NCBI GenBank assembly: GCA_963922205.1
Contig: CAWUHX010000130.1
Coordinates: forward strand, 682,001-746,000
Direction: 5' to 3'
Length of the DNA stretch: 64,000 nt
Source: Romanomermis culicivorax
Taxonomy: Eukaryota; Nematoda; Enoplea; Mermithida; Mermithidae
Shown piece after piece: positions 1 to 12,070 of this stretch. A program made the position numbers and the translations under genes. The notes under the pieces were generated by a model. It searched no databases, was not told the DNA's origin, and saw only the letters and a program-made list of their open reading frames with translations. Every line of letters begins with the position of its first letter. Within the stretch, counting starts at the first letter, position 1.

Positions 1-982
1 CCTCATTTCCATGCCCTGTGTGTGTACTTGATCTATTGGTGTAAAGTAAAATTGTACGATTGGATATCGTGACTTTACATTAGTGTAAAGTTCACAAAAA
101 ACACTTTACACAAAAATATGTTTACAACCATCTGAGCGAACATTCATGACGTTAAACGTTGGTTGAGGTTTTCACTGGTGGGAATTGCGAGAACTTAAAA
201 TGCACTTTACACCATAATTATTATACAACAGCTTCATGTCCTAAAAGTGATATACCAGCTGGTGTAAAGTGCAAAATCTCAAGATCAACTTTACACTACA
301 ATTATCATTTTCTCACAAAATTTCACTTTACACCGTAATTATTATACAAGAGCTTCATGTCCTGACCTTATCTTTTGGTGTTAAGTGTAAAAATCTCAAA
401 CTGCATTTTACACTACATTTATATACAGGACTTTGAAAGTGCCTATGTGCTGGTGTAAAGTGAAAAATGTCGCAATACACTTTACACTACAATTATTCCA
501 TGCGTCGAAAGTGCATTGTCTACTGGTGTAAAGTGCAGAAAAATTCAAAATGTACTTTACACTAGAATTATCATTTTCTCTCAAAATTTCACTTTACACC
601 GTGATTATTATACAAAACCTTCATGTCCTGACCTTATCTTTTGGCGTTAAGTGTAAAAATCTCAAACTGCATTTTACACTACATTTATATACAGGACTTT
701 GAAAGTGCCTATGTGCTGGTGTAAAGTGAAAAATGTCGCAATACACTTTACACTACAATTATTCCACGTGTCGAAAGTGCATTGTCTACTGGTGTAAAGT
801 GCAGAAAAATTCAAAATGTACTTTACACTAGAATTATGATGCATCAATTCCCCCAAAGGTGGTTTATTTATTGGTGTAAACTTGAATTATACGATTTAAA
901 TTCGCCACTTTACATTGGTGTAAAGTTCTAAAAAATCAGTTTACACTAGCAGGCAAATATGTAAGCTTGTTAATTTTTCTAG
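1..982. repeat. GTGTAAAGT-rich tandem array in a CLUH intron
   Basis: This is the 3' part of an intron that ends at the acceptor AG at 981-982. It consists of degenerate copies of GTGTAAAGT and its complement ACTTTACAC, alternating so that many form loose inverted repeats. A roughly 264-bp block (about 298-562) is repeated at about 563-826 with few changes. I see no coding exon here. Confidence 0.8.
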
Positions 983-3900
983 ACTCATTTGGCCTTGTAT
1001 TGTTTCGCTAATTGGCAAATTAGCACGGCGTTGAAATTATTGTACAGAGCTCGTTATTTGCTATTATTATCCAACGGCGAAAATCATCCGCATATGGCGC
1101 TTTTGGACGTATGTCAATTTTTCAATTTTGATGAGCAAGTTTTTTTATCGAGCTACAGTAAGACCTTGTTTTGTGGCATTTTTGGCATTTTGATGAGCAA
1201 GTCTATCGAGCCAATGTAAGATTTCGATGAACAAGTTCGTCGCTGTAAAACACTGTCTTGTCATTTTTGCATTTTTGATAAGCAAGTTTGTCGATCTACA
1301 GTAAAACACTGTTTTGTCACTTTTGCATTTTTGATAAGCAACTTTATCGACATACAGTAAGACACAATTTTGTCATGAGTAGAATTTCGAGCTACAGTAA
1401 AACATTGTTTTGTCATTTTTAGAATTTCGATCAGCAAGTTTATCGAGCTACAGTAAGATCCGTTTCCTCATTTTAAGAATTTCGATTAGCAAATTCATTG
1501 AGGTGCAGTAAAATGTCATTTTTGGAAATTTCGATCAGCAAGTTTATTGAGCTACAGTAAAACACCGATTTGTCATTTTTGAGATTCCGATAAGCAAGTA
1601 CAAGGAGCTACAGTAAATCACTGTTTTGTCATTTCGAGATTTCGATTATCAAGTTCGTCGAGCTACAGTAAAACACCGATTTGTCATTTTTGGGATTTCG
1701 ATAAGCAAGTTCATCGAGCTACAGTAAACTTCTGTCATTTTCTTTTTTCTCATTTTTTCATTTTCTGCAGTTTTTTCATTTTTTTTGGTTTTTTTTGTTT
1801 TTCTCTATTTTTTGTTTTTTTTTCAATTTTCCGTTTTCAATTCTGACGAGCAAGTTCATTGAGCTACAGTAAAATGTCATTTTTGAAATTCCGATGAGCA
1901 AGTTTTCCGAGATACAGTAAACTTTTGTCATTTTCTGTTTTTGCTCCTTTTTTTTCATTTTCTACTGCTTTTTTCAGTTTTTTTTTTATTTTTCTCAATT
2001 TTTTCCGTTTTTTAATTCTGACGAGCAAGTTCATTGAACTACACTAACATGTCACTTTTGAAATTTCGATGAGCAAGTTCTTTGACATACATACAGTAAA
2101 CTTTTGCCATTTTTTCTTTTCTCGCTTTTTTGGCAATTTTTAATTCTGATGAGCAAGTTCAATCGAGCTACAGTAAGGTGTTTTTTTTGTCATTCTGCCG
2201 TTTTTTGTTTTTTCCTAAAATTAATAAGCAAGTTCATGGAGCTACAGTAAACCTTCTTCATTTGTATTTTTCCTAATTTGATAAGCAAGTTTAGTACAGT
2301 AGACTGCATTTTTTTCTGTTTTTTTTTTTTATTTTGTCGCTTTTTGTTTTTTTTCTTAAATTAATGAGCATAATCATCGAGCTACAGTAAGAAGCTGTTT
2401 TGTCATTTTTGGAATTTGGATAAGCAAGTACATCGATATACAATAAACTTCTTTGTCACTTTGCTAAAATTGATGAGCAAGCTTTATTGAGCTACAGTAA
2501 AGTTTTGTCATTTTCCAAATTTTGATGAGCAAGTTTTTTAGGGCTACAGTAAACCATAATTTTTTATTGCAGTGTAATATCGGTTTAATTTTACACGCCG
2601 TCAACGAATACGATTTGTCGTTGAAATTTTTGGACAACGCTTTGAAATTGCACGTACAATATTTCGGGCGCCAAAGTTTAAAAACCGCCTTGACCTACCA
2701 TCTATTGGCCAGGACGCAGTCGTGCCGCGGCGATTTCCGCTCCGCTTTACAATACGAAAAGGAGACGTTTACAATTTACAAAAATACGGTAAGCTACGTT
2801 ACTGTAGGTTTACATTTTTCAGTTTACTATAGGTTTACAATTTACAAAAATGCAGTAAGGCTAGTTTACTGTAGGTTCACATTTTTGAGTGTACTGTAGG
2901 TTTAAAATTTACAAAAATACAGTAAGACTAGTTTACTGTAGGTTTACATTTTTCAGTTTACTATAGGCTTACAATATTCAGTTTACTGTTAGGTTTACAA
3001 TATTCACTTTACTATTAGGTTTACAATTTACAAAAATGCAGTAAGGCTAGTTTACTGTGGGTTTACATTTTCAGTTCGCTGTAAGTTTACATTTTTGAGT
3101 GTACTGTATGTTTAAAATTTACAAAAATACAGTAAGCCTAGTTTACTGTAGGTTTACATTTTTCAGTTTACTATAGGTTTACAATCTTCAGCTTACTATA
3201 GGTTTACAATATTCAGTTTACTGTTAGGTTTACAATTTACAAAAATGCAGTAGGGTTAGTTTACTGTAGGTTAGTTCGTTGTAAGTTTACATTCTTGAGT
3301 GTACTGTAGGTTTAAAATTTACAAAAATACATTAATGCTACTTTACTGTAGGTTTACAATTTTTAGTTTACTGTAGGTTTACGAGTTTCAGTTTACTATA
3401 GGTTTACAATTTTTAGTTTACTGTAGGTTTACAATTTTTAATTTAATGTAGGTAGGTTTACGATTCTGAAGTTACTGTAGGTTAACAATTTTTAGTTTAC
3501 TGTAGGTTTACAATTTTTAGTTTACTGTAGGTTTACAATTTTTAGTTTACTGTAGGTTCACGATTTTGAAGTTACTGCAGATTTACAATTTTTAGTTTAC
3601 TGTAGGTTCACAATTTTTAGTTTACTGTAGGTTTACAATTTTTAGTTTACTGTAGGTTAACGATTTCGAATTTACTGTACGTTTACAATTTTTAGTTTAT
3701 TGTTGGTTTACAATTTTTAGTTTACTGTAGGTTTACAATTTTTAGTTCTCTGTAGGTTCACAATTTTTAGTTTATTGTAGGTTTACAGATTTCAGTTTAT
3801 TTTAGATTCAGAATTTTGAGTTTACTGTAGGTTTACAATTTTTAGTTTACTGTAGGTTTACGATTTTCAATTTACTGTAGGTTTACAATTTTTAGTTTAC

Positions 3901-5610
3901 TGTAGGTTCACAATTTTTAGTTTACTGTAGGTTTACAATTTTTAGTTTACTGTAGGTTAACGATTTCAAATTTGCTGTACGTTTACAATTTTTAGTTTAT
4001 TGTTGGTTTACAATTTTTAGTTTACTGTAGGTTTACAATTTTTAGTTCTCTGTAGGTTCACAATTTTTAGTTTATTGTAGGTTTACAGATTTCAGTTTAT
4101 TTTAGATTCAGAATTTTGAGTTTACTGTAGGTTTACAATTTTTAGTTTACTGTAGGTTTACGATTTTCAATTTACTGTAGGTTTACAATTTTTAGTTTAC
4201 TGTAGGTTTACGATTTTCAATTTACTGTAGGTTTACAATTTTTAGTTTACTGTAGGTTCACGATTTTGAATTTGTTGTAGGTTTACAACTCTGAGTTTGC
4301 TATAGGCTTACAACTTTTACTTTACTGAAGGTTTATAATTTTGCGTTTCCTACGTAATTTATAATTTTGAGTTTTATGTAGGTTCACAATTTTCGAATTA
4401 AAAATTCAACTTTTAAAAAATTACAAAAATTTTCCAAATTGAGTGTAAAGTAGAAAAAGTAGGAATACCGCGTGAAAATTTCAAAATTTTTAATGCAAAT
4501 TTGCACTTTACAAACAGACGTAATTTTTTCTCTTTACACTTTACACTTTTTTTACTTTACAGTTCGGCGAAGATCACGAAAAAACGCGCGAAAGCGGCGA
4601 ATGTTTACGCCATTTGACCCAACAAGCGGTCACTTTCCAAAAACGAATGAACGAAATTACGACCCGTAAACAACAACAATACAGCAGCGTTTCGCAACTT
4701 TTACCTTTACAAGTGAGGGGGGAATAAATTTTTGTAAAAAGGTCGCTTTACATTTTTTGTGTTGTTTACACTTTACACTTTTGTTTACAAACTTTTCCTG
4801 CTAAATTTGCCTTGTTTACACTAACCGGGGTGTAAATTCAAAATTGGTACAGATAGCAGTGTAAAGTTGTATTTTTAAATTTCGAAACGTAATCTAAAAA
4901 TGTAAAGTTTCGACCAGAGGAAGTCTTTCTGTATTGGTTTACACCAGAGTGTAAAGTACAAATCATATTCAAAAGTGAGTGTAAATACCTTTAGACTTTT
5001 CGAGTGGAAGTTGTTAACCGTAACAGAAGTTGTAAAGCTATGGAGTGTAAATTCGGAAATGTAAAACAATTAGTGTAAAGTCGATGGAGCTAGCAAATGC
5101 GAAAATTTTCGTCGCTTTAAACCGAAAACCTGACGCTAGAGTGTAAAGTTTGAATTTTGAAAAATGAGTGTAAACATCGACGTTGTAAAATTTTTTGGTT
5201 TACAAGTGTAAACTTACTTGAATTCCGAGATGTAATTTTGCTCTTTTATAGTTTTGATGCATCTCGCAAATATCAGAGTGTAAAGTGACGTGGAGGCTGT
5301 AAATTAACTTTACACTGTGTCGTATAGCGCAAATCAGAGTGTAAAGTGCAAATTTGTGGTGTAACTCTTTAAAGTTGATTTTCTTCGTTCAGATACAACA
5401 ACCTTCGTTAAACAGCGTCCTGGAAATGTTGAACATCGTCAACGGGATAGTGTTTATTCAAATCAGGTAAATTGTAAACAAATTTGCATAAATTATACTC
5501 AAATTGGAATTTTTTCCCAAATTTATAGTCAAAAAGAAGTTGAAGCTTTGAAAGCCGAAATCGAAGAAGAAAATAAACAACAACAACAAGATGTTATACC
5601 ATTAGATTGA
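983..5610 (+). CDS. CLUH: Clustered mitochondria protein (CLUH/Clu), C-terminal exons
   Basis: Five exons can be spliced in one frame: 983-1108, 2573-2788, 4563-4712, 5393-5466 and 5529-5610 (stop TGA 5608-5610), giving 215 residues. The gene continues upstream of the window. The first exon encodes [20 protein letters not shown] and MALLD, the second [20 protein letters not shown] and then [10 protein letters not shown], the third [20 protein letters not shown], the fourth [12 protein letters not shown], and the last [15 protein letters not shown]. These match the tetratricopeptide region and tail of CLUH/Clu, a cytosolic RNA-binding protein needed for mitochondrial distribution and for expression of nuclear-encoded mitochondrial mRNAs (family knowledge). 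Phases agree at every junction (0,0,0,2). The C-terminus ends in a short Gln-rich stretch and is shorter than in vertebrates. The introns are almost pure tandem repeat, each with a different unit. Confidence 0.95.
1109..2572. repeat. CLUH intron array, unit with GAGCTACAGTAAAAC
   Basis: An intron of about 1.46 kb made of roughly 20-25 diverged copies of a 60-80-bp unit: a T-rich stretch, then GATGAGCAAGTTCATCGAG, then CTACAGTAAGAC or CTACAGTAAAAC. The motif lies in the sense direction of the gene. T-rich filler lengthens some units at 1740-2350. The first unit begins only a few bases inside the intron. Confidence 0.8.
2789..4562. repeat. CLUH intron array of TTTACTGTAGG units, seeded with donor-site copies
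   Basis: The intron is a tandem array of TTTACTGTAGGTTTACAAT-like units. In its first 560 bases it also carries at least six near-copies of the last 20 or so bases of the preceding exon plus the donor: about 2833-2864, 2901-2931, 3020-3050, 3101-3141, 3230-3259 and 3311-3340. Further in, a 300-bp block (about 3597-3896) is repeated at 3897-4196. The acceptor is TTTACAG at 4556-4562. Confidence 0.85.
4713..5392. repeat. GTGTAAAGT repeats in a CLUH intron
   Basis: Scattered GTGTAAA / TTTACAC words in both orientations fill this intron, resembling the array at 1-982 but more diverged. No coding segment was found. The following intron (5467-5528) is only 62 bases long and is free of the repeat. 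Confidence 0.6.
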
Positions 5611-6600
5611 TGAAATATGGAAATTTTTTCTAGTTTACACTTTTTTTAGAATTCGAGATTGTAAATTGTTTTTTTTTTGTTTGTTGTTGTTTTTGTTACA
5701 CTATCGTCGTTTAAAGCACGGGCGTTCACGATTCGATTCTAGTCGTGGATGTTTACGAATTTAGTTTTTGTATTCCGTTTTCCCGTGGTGTAAAGTTGTT
5801 TACAACGCGACGTCGATGATACTTTTGTTGTTACACTGTCATCGATGGTGTAAACAATGGTTTTTATTCGAAAAACTTGCTGACGTCATTTTTTTGCTCA
5901 CGATTTTTGTTTTTTTTTTTAAATTTTTTTTCTATATCGTCGAAAAAATGTAAATTTCGGAAAAAAAACCGATGACAAATTATAGTAATACAGTAAGTAG
6001 CACCGTTAGAAAATTTATTTTTTCTGTTTTTTTTGGAAATTTTGTTACGTTTTTTCTTGTTGTTGATAAATGAAATCGTTTGTTTTTACACTTTACACAA
6101 AAGTAGAGTAAGGTTTACACCGCATTCCGTTGTTGAATGGGAAAGTTCCTCTCCACACTTTACACAAAGGTAGAGTAAAGTTTACACTGCATTCCATTGA
6201 TGAATGGAATCGTTCGTTTTTACACTTTACACATGGCTGAAATGAGGTTTACACTGCATTCCGTTTATGAATGAAATGTCGCTTCTGACACTTTACACAA
6301 AGTCACAGTAAGGTTTAAACTGCATTCCGTTGATGAATGGATTTGTTCGTTTTCACTTTACACAAAGCTAAAGTAAGGTTTACACTACACTTCGTTGGTA
6401 AATAAGTTTGCAGTCTGTGCAAAGTCACTTTACACTACAAATATCAACAGAGGTGTAAACTGCTGTTGGTCATTGGGGATCTGACTTTACATCACACGCT
6501 GCATGTTCACTGCGAAAAATTCGCAGTGTATAGTGAAGTTTGCGTTTCAAAAACTCACTTTACACAACGTTATACACATAGGTGTAAACTGCTATTAATT
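5611..6600. repeat. CLUH downstream region and ACTTTACACAAAG tandem repeats
   Basis: The first 400 bases after the CLUH stop are T-rich and hold no recognisable gene. From about 6080 to 6400 there are about four to five tandem copies of an approximately 75-bp unit with CACTTTACACAAAG, AGTAAGGTTTACACTGCATT and CCGTTGATGAATGG. The last 200 bases carry related but degenerate TTTACAC words. Confidence 0.65.
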
Positions 6601-7070
6601 AATTACTCATTTTTTTTATAAACAATAGATATTGTTAAAGTCGCTTAAATTAACTATAATAAAAACAATAAAAATAATAGTAATTATGATATTAGGAATA
6701 ATAATAATAAATAATAGAGTGATAATAATAATAACAACAACAACAAATAATGATATTAAAACTATAATAACAACCATATAAGAATAATTATCATAATAAT
6801 AGAAATCATAATAGTAATACAAACAAAAAATAAAAATAATAATAATAATGCTAATCATGATATTTGGAATAACAATAATAACAACAATATAATAATAATG
6901 ATAATAATTGTGAAAATATTATGAGAGATAATAATGATAATAATAATAAATTTAACTATAAAAACAATATAATAATTTTAATAATAATAAAATAATAATG
7001 ATAACATTAATAGTAAATATTGTTATTATTATTATTATAAAAATAATAAGAATTTATTAATTAATCATAC
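6600..7070. repeat. AAT/ATAAT trinucleotide-rich tract
   Basis: A tract of interrupted AATAATAAT and ATTATTATT runs, with no complex sequence. Open frames here encode only Ile/Tyr/Phe-rich repeat translation and are not genes. Confidence 0.85.
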
Positions 7071-7214
7071 TAAAACCTTATCAATGTTTATGCTCTATAC
7101 CGCACAGCTTAGTAAACAAATTTTGCTGCATATTGAGAGTATGATAAAAGATAAGAATCCAACAACAAGCCCATCAAGATATTATCGCCAAATGAATTAT
7201 AGTTTTGTAGAAAA

Positions 7215-10200
7215 ATGGCGCTGATTGTCAAGTTATTACTTTTGCTCTTGCTCCCATTTTACTGTACTAGTAAGCAAGTTTGTGCTGCAACTTTCCAAGT
7301 TTACATTTCTCAATTAACAATACAATACAAAACTACAGTATACTATACTACATTATAGTATAGTATACCATACTATGATGTACAGTATGACACAACACAA
7401 TACAATAGAATATAATAATATACTATACTACATTATACTGTCACGTAATGGGTAAACGCGTTGCCATTGTAACCATCACCAAACACTGTTCGAAAAATAA
7501 TGCTCTACCGGAATTCGAACCCGGGTCTCTGTGACTATAGTGCAGGGTTCTTCCATTTGAACTACCGAGCCAGTGTTGCAATAGTTACGAAGGGGTGATG
7601 TACAGTCGTGCAACACATAACAATACTATAGTATACTATACTATAATGTACAGTATGACATAATACCATACTACATTATACTATAGTATACTATACTATA
7701 ATGTACAGTATGACATAATACCATACTACATTATACTATAGTATACTATACTATAATGTACAGTATGACACAATACAATACAATACTATACTACATTATA
7801 CTATAGTAAACCATACTATAATGTACAGTATGACACAATACAATAGAATATAATAATATACTATACTACATTATACTGTCACGTAATGGGTAAACGCGTT
7901 GCCATTGTAACCATCACCAAACACTGTTCGAAAAATAATGCTCTACCGGAATTCGAACCCGGGTCTCTGTGACTATAGTGCAGGGTTCTTCCATTTGAAC
8001 TACCGAGCCAGTGTTGCAATAGTTACGAAGGGGTGATGTACAGTCGTGCGACACATAACAATACTATAGTATACTATACTATAATGTACAGTATGACATA
8101 ATACCATACTACATTATACTATAGTATACTATACTATAATGTACAGTATGACACAATACAATACAATACTATACTACATTATACTATAGTAAACCATACT
8201 ATAATGTACAGTATGACACAATACAATAGAATATAATAATATACTATACTACATTATACTGTCACGTAATGGGTAAACGCGTTGCCATTGTAACCATCAC
8301 CAAACACTGTTCGAAAAATAATGCTCTACCGGAATTCGAACCCGGGTCTCTGTGACTATAGTGCAGGGTTCTTCCATTTGAACTACCGAGCCAGTGTTGC
8401 AATAGTTACGAAGGGGTGATGTACAGTCGTGCGACACATAACAATACTATAGTATACTATACTATAATGTACAGTATGACATAATACCATACTACATTAT
8501 ACTATAGTATACTATACTATAATGTACAGTATGACACAATACTATACAATACTACATTATACTATAGTAAACCATACTATAACATACAGTATGACACAAT
8601 ACAATAGAATATAATAATATACTATACTACATTATACCGTCACGTAATGGGTAAACGCGTTGCCATGGTAACCATCCCCAAACACTGTTCGAAAAATAAC
8701 GCTCTACCAGGATTCGAACTCGGGTCTCTGTGACTATAGTGCAGCGTTCTTCCGTTTGAACTACCGAGCCAGTGTTGCGATGTTACAAAGGGGTGATGTA
8801 CAGTCGTGCGACACGTAACAATACTATAGTATACTATACTATAATGTACAGTATGACACAATACAATAGAATACAATAATATACTATACTACATTATACT
8901 ATAGTATACTATACTAAAATGTACAGTATCACGCAATACAATACAATACAATAGCTATTTCAGGTAAAGCAAGCAATGCAGCCAACACCACAACAGAGAC
9001 AAGCCTATTCCAAGGATTTATGGAATCTATGGCCAACGAAACTTTGCAATTCGTGGCCAATAGCTTGTCTTCGGTCATGTAAGACGTCAGCTACCCACAC
9101 TCGTCTTTTCTTTCATCGACGACACATTTTCCAGCTTGCAAATGTTTCAATTTGTCGACGACGAGGACCAATGCCCTTTAGGTTGCGTGGGTAATACGAC
9201 TATGCCGCAAGAAATGAACGACTATCTCGAAACATTGTACGATGATTGGATGCAATTTCGGAATCAAACGTCGAATGTCGAGATTAACGTCAAGCGGATA
9301 TTTAAACTCGACCGATTGCAGATCGCCTGCAGGTATAAATCACATACAGTAAGATTGATTTCGCAATGTTTGGCGAATATTTACTGCTACTATATATGAA
9401 CTCGTCAATCACTTCCAAAAAATGACAAATACCCTGTCTAGGTTATGAAACTTTAAATGAGGAAAATTTCTCAACCATTCGACGGGTTGTACTATTTCTG
9501 ATATGAGGCCAGCCACATGCCCATATAAGATGGGTAACTCCCCTCGGCACTCCACCTATCAAGGGGACGGGCTTCGAAGCCCATGCCCAAAATGCCCCTG
9601 GCTCCAAGTAATTTCCAAACCATTCACATGGCAGGCTTATCACGCATCCTCAAAAACCATCCAAGTGGCTTGGTTCCATCTTTTGTATGAGAAGGGTTCA
9701 AACCCCTGACCAAGCTTTATTTTTTTTGTTAAACCAAGCACATGGATTTTGTTTTTAATCAACTTTACACCAGAAAAATTACATTCCTCAATAGGACGAT
9801 TTGTAAAGCTATCTTTTTTTTAGACTTTTTCACGAATTAAAGGCTTGCGTCCACCATTGTCCAGAAAGGCCGTGGAAAAAACGACTGCTAGAATGGCTGA
9901 AACCGATGATCTACGTGTGCGATGAGTCTAGTAAGAGCAACCTCAATTTTGAAAAAGTGACTTTTCGGCAACCATTTTCAAATTGTAAATTGACTAAAAT
10001 TGTTAAACATTCAAAGATATCCAGTGTAAACTGGAGTGTAAATTGATGCCTTCAAGGGTTGAATCTTACAGTAAGCATTACAGTAATCCATAGTTACTAA
10101 AACTGTGGCTGTATCTTATCGATCTGGACACTTTTCAGACTTTTTACAAAACACAATTTGCTATCGTGCAGTTTACGAAGAAGATAAAGATAATTGTAGT

Positions 10201-10710
10201 TTCAAATGTAAGGATCAGAAGCAACACTTGCTGGCGTCATTCCGCACAAACATTGGCACATCTTCGACTACGCCTTCCTTGTCCGACTATGCCAGACTAA
10301 CTGCTGATGAAGTGAAATTTACCTGCGAGTAAGTAGCTAAAGCGTATGGGTGATCAAAAAAATCAATAGTCATACTGTAGCATAAAAGTTTGCTCAACAT
10401 TCGACTTTAAACTATTTTGTAGATTTTTCATCCTGGTTACTGTAACATTACATTTTGGAACCTGTCGTTCAACTCACAAGATTAATGAATGGATTCCAAT
10501 TTATTCACATTCAGCTATATTTTATGTAAAAGTCGATGCCGTTCAAAAGAATTGATTTCGAAATGTGGTCCAGAAGCTGAAACGACATTGACCACAACAT
10601 ATAGATATGTAATTGCGAGCGTCAAAAGCATTAATAAGTTTACGTTTGATTCTTTGGATGCGGAAAATTCACAAAAGCTGGTATATGCTGATCAATGCGA
10701 AAGTATTTGA
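7215..10710 (+). CDS. Secreted cysteine-rich glycoprotein, gene A (complete, six exons)
   Basis: Exons 7215-7269, 8964-9078, 9135-9332, 9824-9930, 10139-10328 and 10515-10710 (TGA) join in frame to 286 residues; junction phases are 1,2,2,1,2. Residues 1-18 (MALIVKLLLLLLPFYCTS) form a strong signal peptide. The next segment is Ser/Thr/Asn-rich with several N-glycosylation sequons (NTT, NET, NQT, NCS). Two similar cysteine modules follow: DQCPLGC...IACRLFHELKACVHHC...YVCDES, and NCSFKC...FTC...ILCKSRC...SKCG. A 3' splice-site-like TTTTGTAG lies 4 nt before the ATG, suggesting trans-splicing. Gene B is a clear paralogue with the same phase pattern. The spacing recalls cysteine-rich domains of secreted nematode proteins such as the CPG4 type, but I could not verify membership. 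The function is unknown; an extracellular or cuticle/eggshell matrix role is only a guess. Confidence 0.85.
7321..8950. repeat. Gene A intron 1: palindromic TATAGTATACTATA satellite with four larger units
   Basis: Intron 1 (7270-8963) is built of TATAGTATACTATACTATAA and ATGTACAGTATGACACAAT units, many self-complementary. Inside it a non-repetitive block beginning GTCACGTAATGGGTAAACGC recurs four times, at about 7440, 7879, 8261 and 8639, giving higher-order units of 378-439 bp. The first three are nearly identical and the fourth is diverged. Confidence 0.85.
7502..8771 (-). repeat. Four tRNA-like sequences (SINE-type heads)
   Basis: Each higher-order unit contains a roughly 71-nt tRNA-like sequence on the minus strand, at about 7502-7572, 7940-8010, 8323-8393 and 8701-8771. 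Each has a perfect A-box match (TAGTTCAAATGG), a D stem GTTC/GAAC, a T arm CCGGG-TTCGAAT-TCCGG and a weak acceptor pairing (GGCTCGG with TAGAGCA). The anticodon stem is poor, with only three outer pairs, and the would-be anticodon ATA is unusual. I therefore read these as tRNA-derived repeats, not functional tRNA genes. Confidence 0.6.
9430..9725 (+). mobile_element. SINE-like insertion in gene A intron 3
   Basis: A GC-richer island within intron 3 (9333-9823), unlike the neighbouring AT-rich sequence. It ends with a B-box-like GGGTTCAAACCCCTG followed by a T run, as in tRNA-derived SINEs. No second copy of this body was noticed in the window. Confidence 0.4.
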
Positions 10711-10771
10711 ATGCACAGAAATTTTATTCTGTATTGTATACTATTGTTTTGTATTGTATTGTATTGTATTG

Positions 10772-11008
10772 AAGACAGACACAGACTGCAAAAATTCTCC
10801 AGGGGGAGGGTCCAGGGACTTTTTTCCCAGGGGGCTAAGGGGGTGCTTGAGAAAAAAAAAACAAAAAAGTCCCGGGAGCCTGTTTTTCATACAAAATATG
10901 CACAAAAATTATGAAAAAAGCTGTCTTGGAAAAAGTATTTGACCATTTTTCAGCCATGTGGGGGGGGGGTTGCCAGGGTCAGCCCCTACCCCCCTATGTG
11001 CATGTATG
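10772..11008 (+). mobile_element. G-rich MITE-like element, copy 1
   Basis: A repeat of about 240 bp that starts near CAGACACAGACTGCAA and ends near CCCCTATGTGCATGTATGA. Its inner landmarks are a CCAGGGGGAGGGTCC block, GAGCCTGTTTTTCATACAAA, CAAAAATTATGAAAAAAGC and a second G run. Copies 2 and 3 at 13150 and 14085 share the same order. The ends form a poor inverted repeat. No open frame of its own is conserved, so it is probably non-autonomous. It lies just downstream of the gene A stop, after a (TATTG)n run. Confidence 0.55.
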
Positions 11009-11139
11009 ATTGAAGATCATCTGGACTGTGGACTTTCATCTATTCTGGACTTCATCAAACTTGTAAGCGATAGGGGCCTATGCTTCAATACCACAGAAAT
11101 GACGCCTCAGGAGAGCCAACATATGGTCAGTAGTTATAC

Positions 11140-11350
11140 GGGCCCATACAGGGGGTACAAAAAAGATACTCATTTGTACCGCGTTAATGATGCAGGGTCA
11201 TACAGGGGGTGTAGAAAGTATAGTTGACAGTGTAATATGTTCCAAATTTTTATAATGCATGGAACTGTAGAAAGTACGCCCGAAGCTTCAATGCGTAAAA
11301 TTCCACCTCGATGTAGAAAGTATGCCCGAGCTTTTCCACTTCGACCTATA
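11140..11350 (+). repeat. Dispersed GTAGAAAGTACGCCCGAAGC repeat, copy 1
   Basis: Three loosely spaced GTAGAAAGTA words with conserved neighbours (GCCCGAAGCTTCAATG, GTAAAATTCCACC). The same arrangement recurs at about 16500-16720 and 60838-61020, so it is a dispersed family of about 200 bp. Confidence 0.55.
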
Positions 11351-11694
11351 AAAGGCATTGCATCATCAATTTTAATGTTTGAGTTGGGCCACGGTCCAAT
11401 TGTTACTTGGATTACTGAAAAGTGTTACCCACCAGGATATCCGATAAGCTGACTGACAAAAACTGACCAGCACCTGCTCCCATCTGCAAATCATTTAGCA
11501 TGTGTATATACTTAACCACATTGCAAGACAGTCCGGCATTACTACTACAGGTAAAAATGAAAAAAATGAAGCCTTTTTGTTCTAAATTTTATTTAGAATT
11601 GAAAATGAACTAGTATTACATAAAAAAGACATCAAGTTTGCACATGTGTGCCCTGCACATCATCCCACTAAACCATACCTGTAAGACCTCTGAC

Positions 11695-11875
11695 CAGTTG
11701 GGGGGGGGGGGGGTGAATTCGAAATTTTTGGGGGGGGGGGTAGAAAAAAGTAGAAATTTTTCCCCAAAAAAGGCCAAAAAAATACACTTTTTTGCAAATT
11801 TTTTTAATTTTTTCCAAACTGGGGGGGGGGGTTAGATGAATTTGGGTACATGGTTGGCCCCCCCCCCCCAACCTT
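11695..11875. repeat. Poly-G / poly-C block
   Basis: Runs of 10-13 G at 11700, 11732 and 11821 and a run of about 13 C near 11860 surround T/A-rich sequence. The end runs could pair. No coding content is supported. Confidence 0.7.
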
Positions 11876-12070
11876 CCAAGTACAGGTATGCACTAAACAA
11901 TAAACTACACATGATTTAGCATTGCAACACATCCGGGGACATCACAAATAAATTTCAGGTCTGAATAACCGACATGATCACAATAGAATTTTAAAACTAA
12001 AGGATAAGAAATTTGGATTTCAAGCTTGCTTAAAACCTCCATAAAATAACTAGACAATTACTACTATCGC

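Larger units (their letters stand above)
11009..12070. other. Convergent intergenic region between gene A and POLDIP2
   Basis: Gene A and POLDIP2 converge here. The stretch holds a GTAGAAAGTACGCC-type dispersed repeat (11140-11350), a G/C homopolymer block (11695-11875) and otherwise unrecognised AT-rich sequence. No clear AATAAA signal or gene was identified. Confidence 0.5.
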
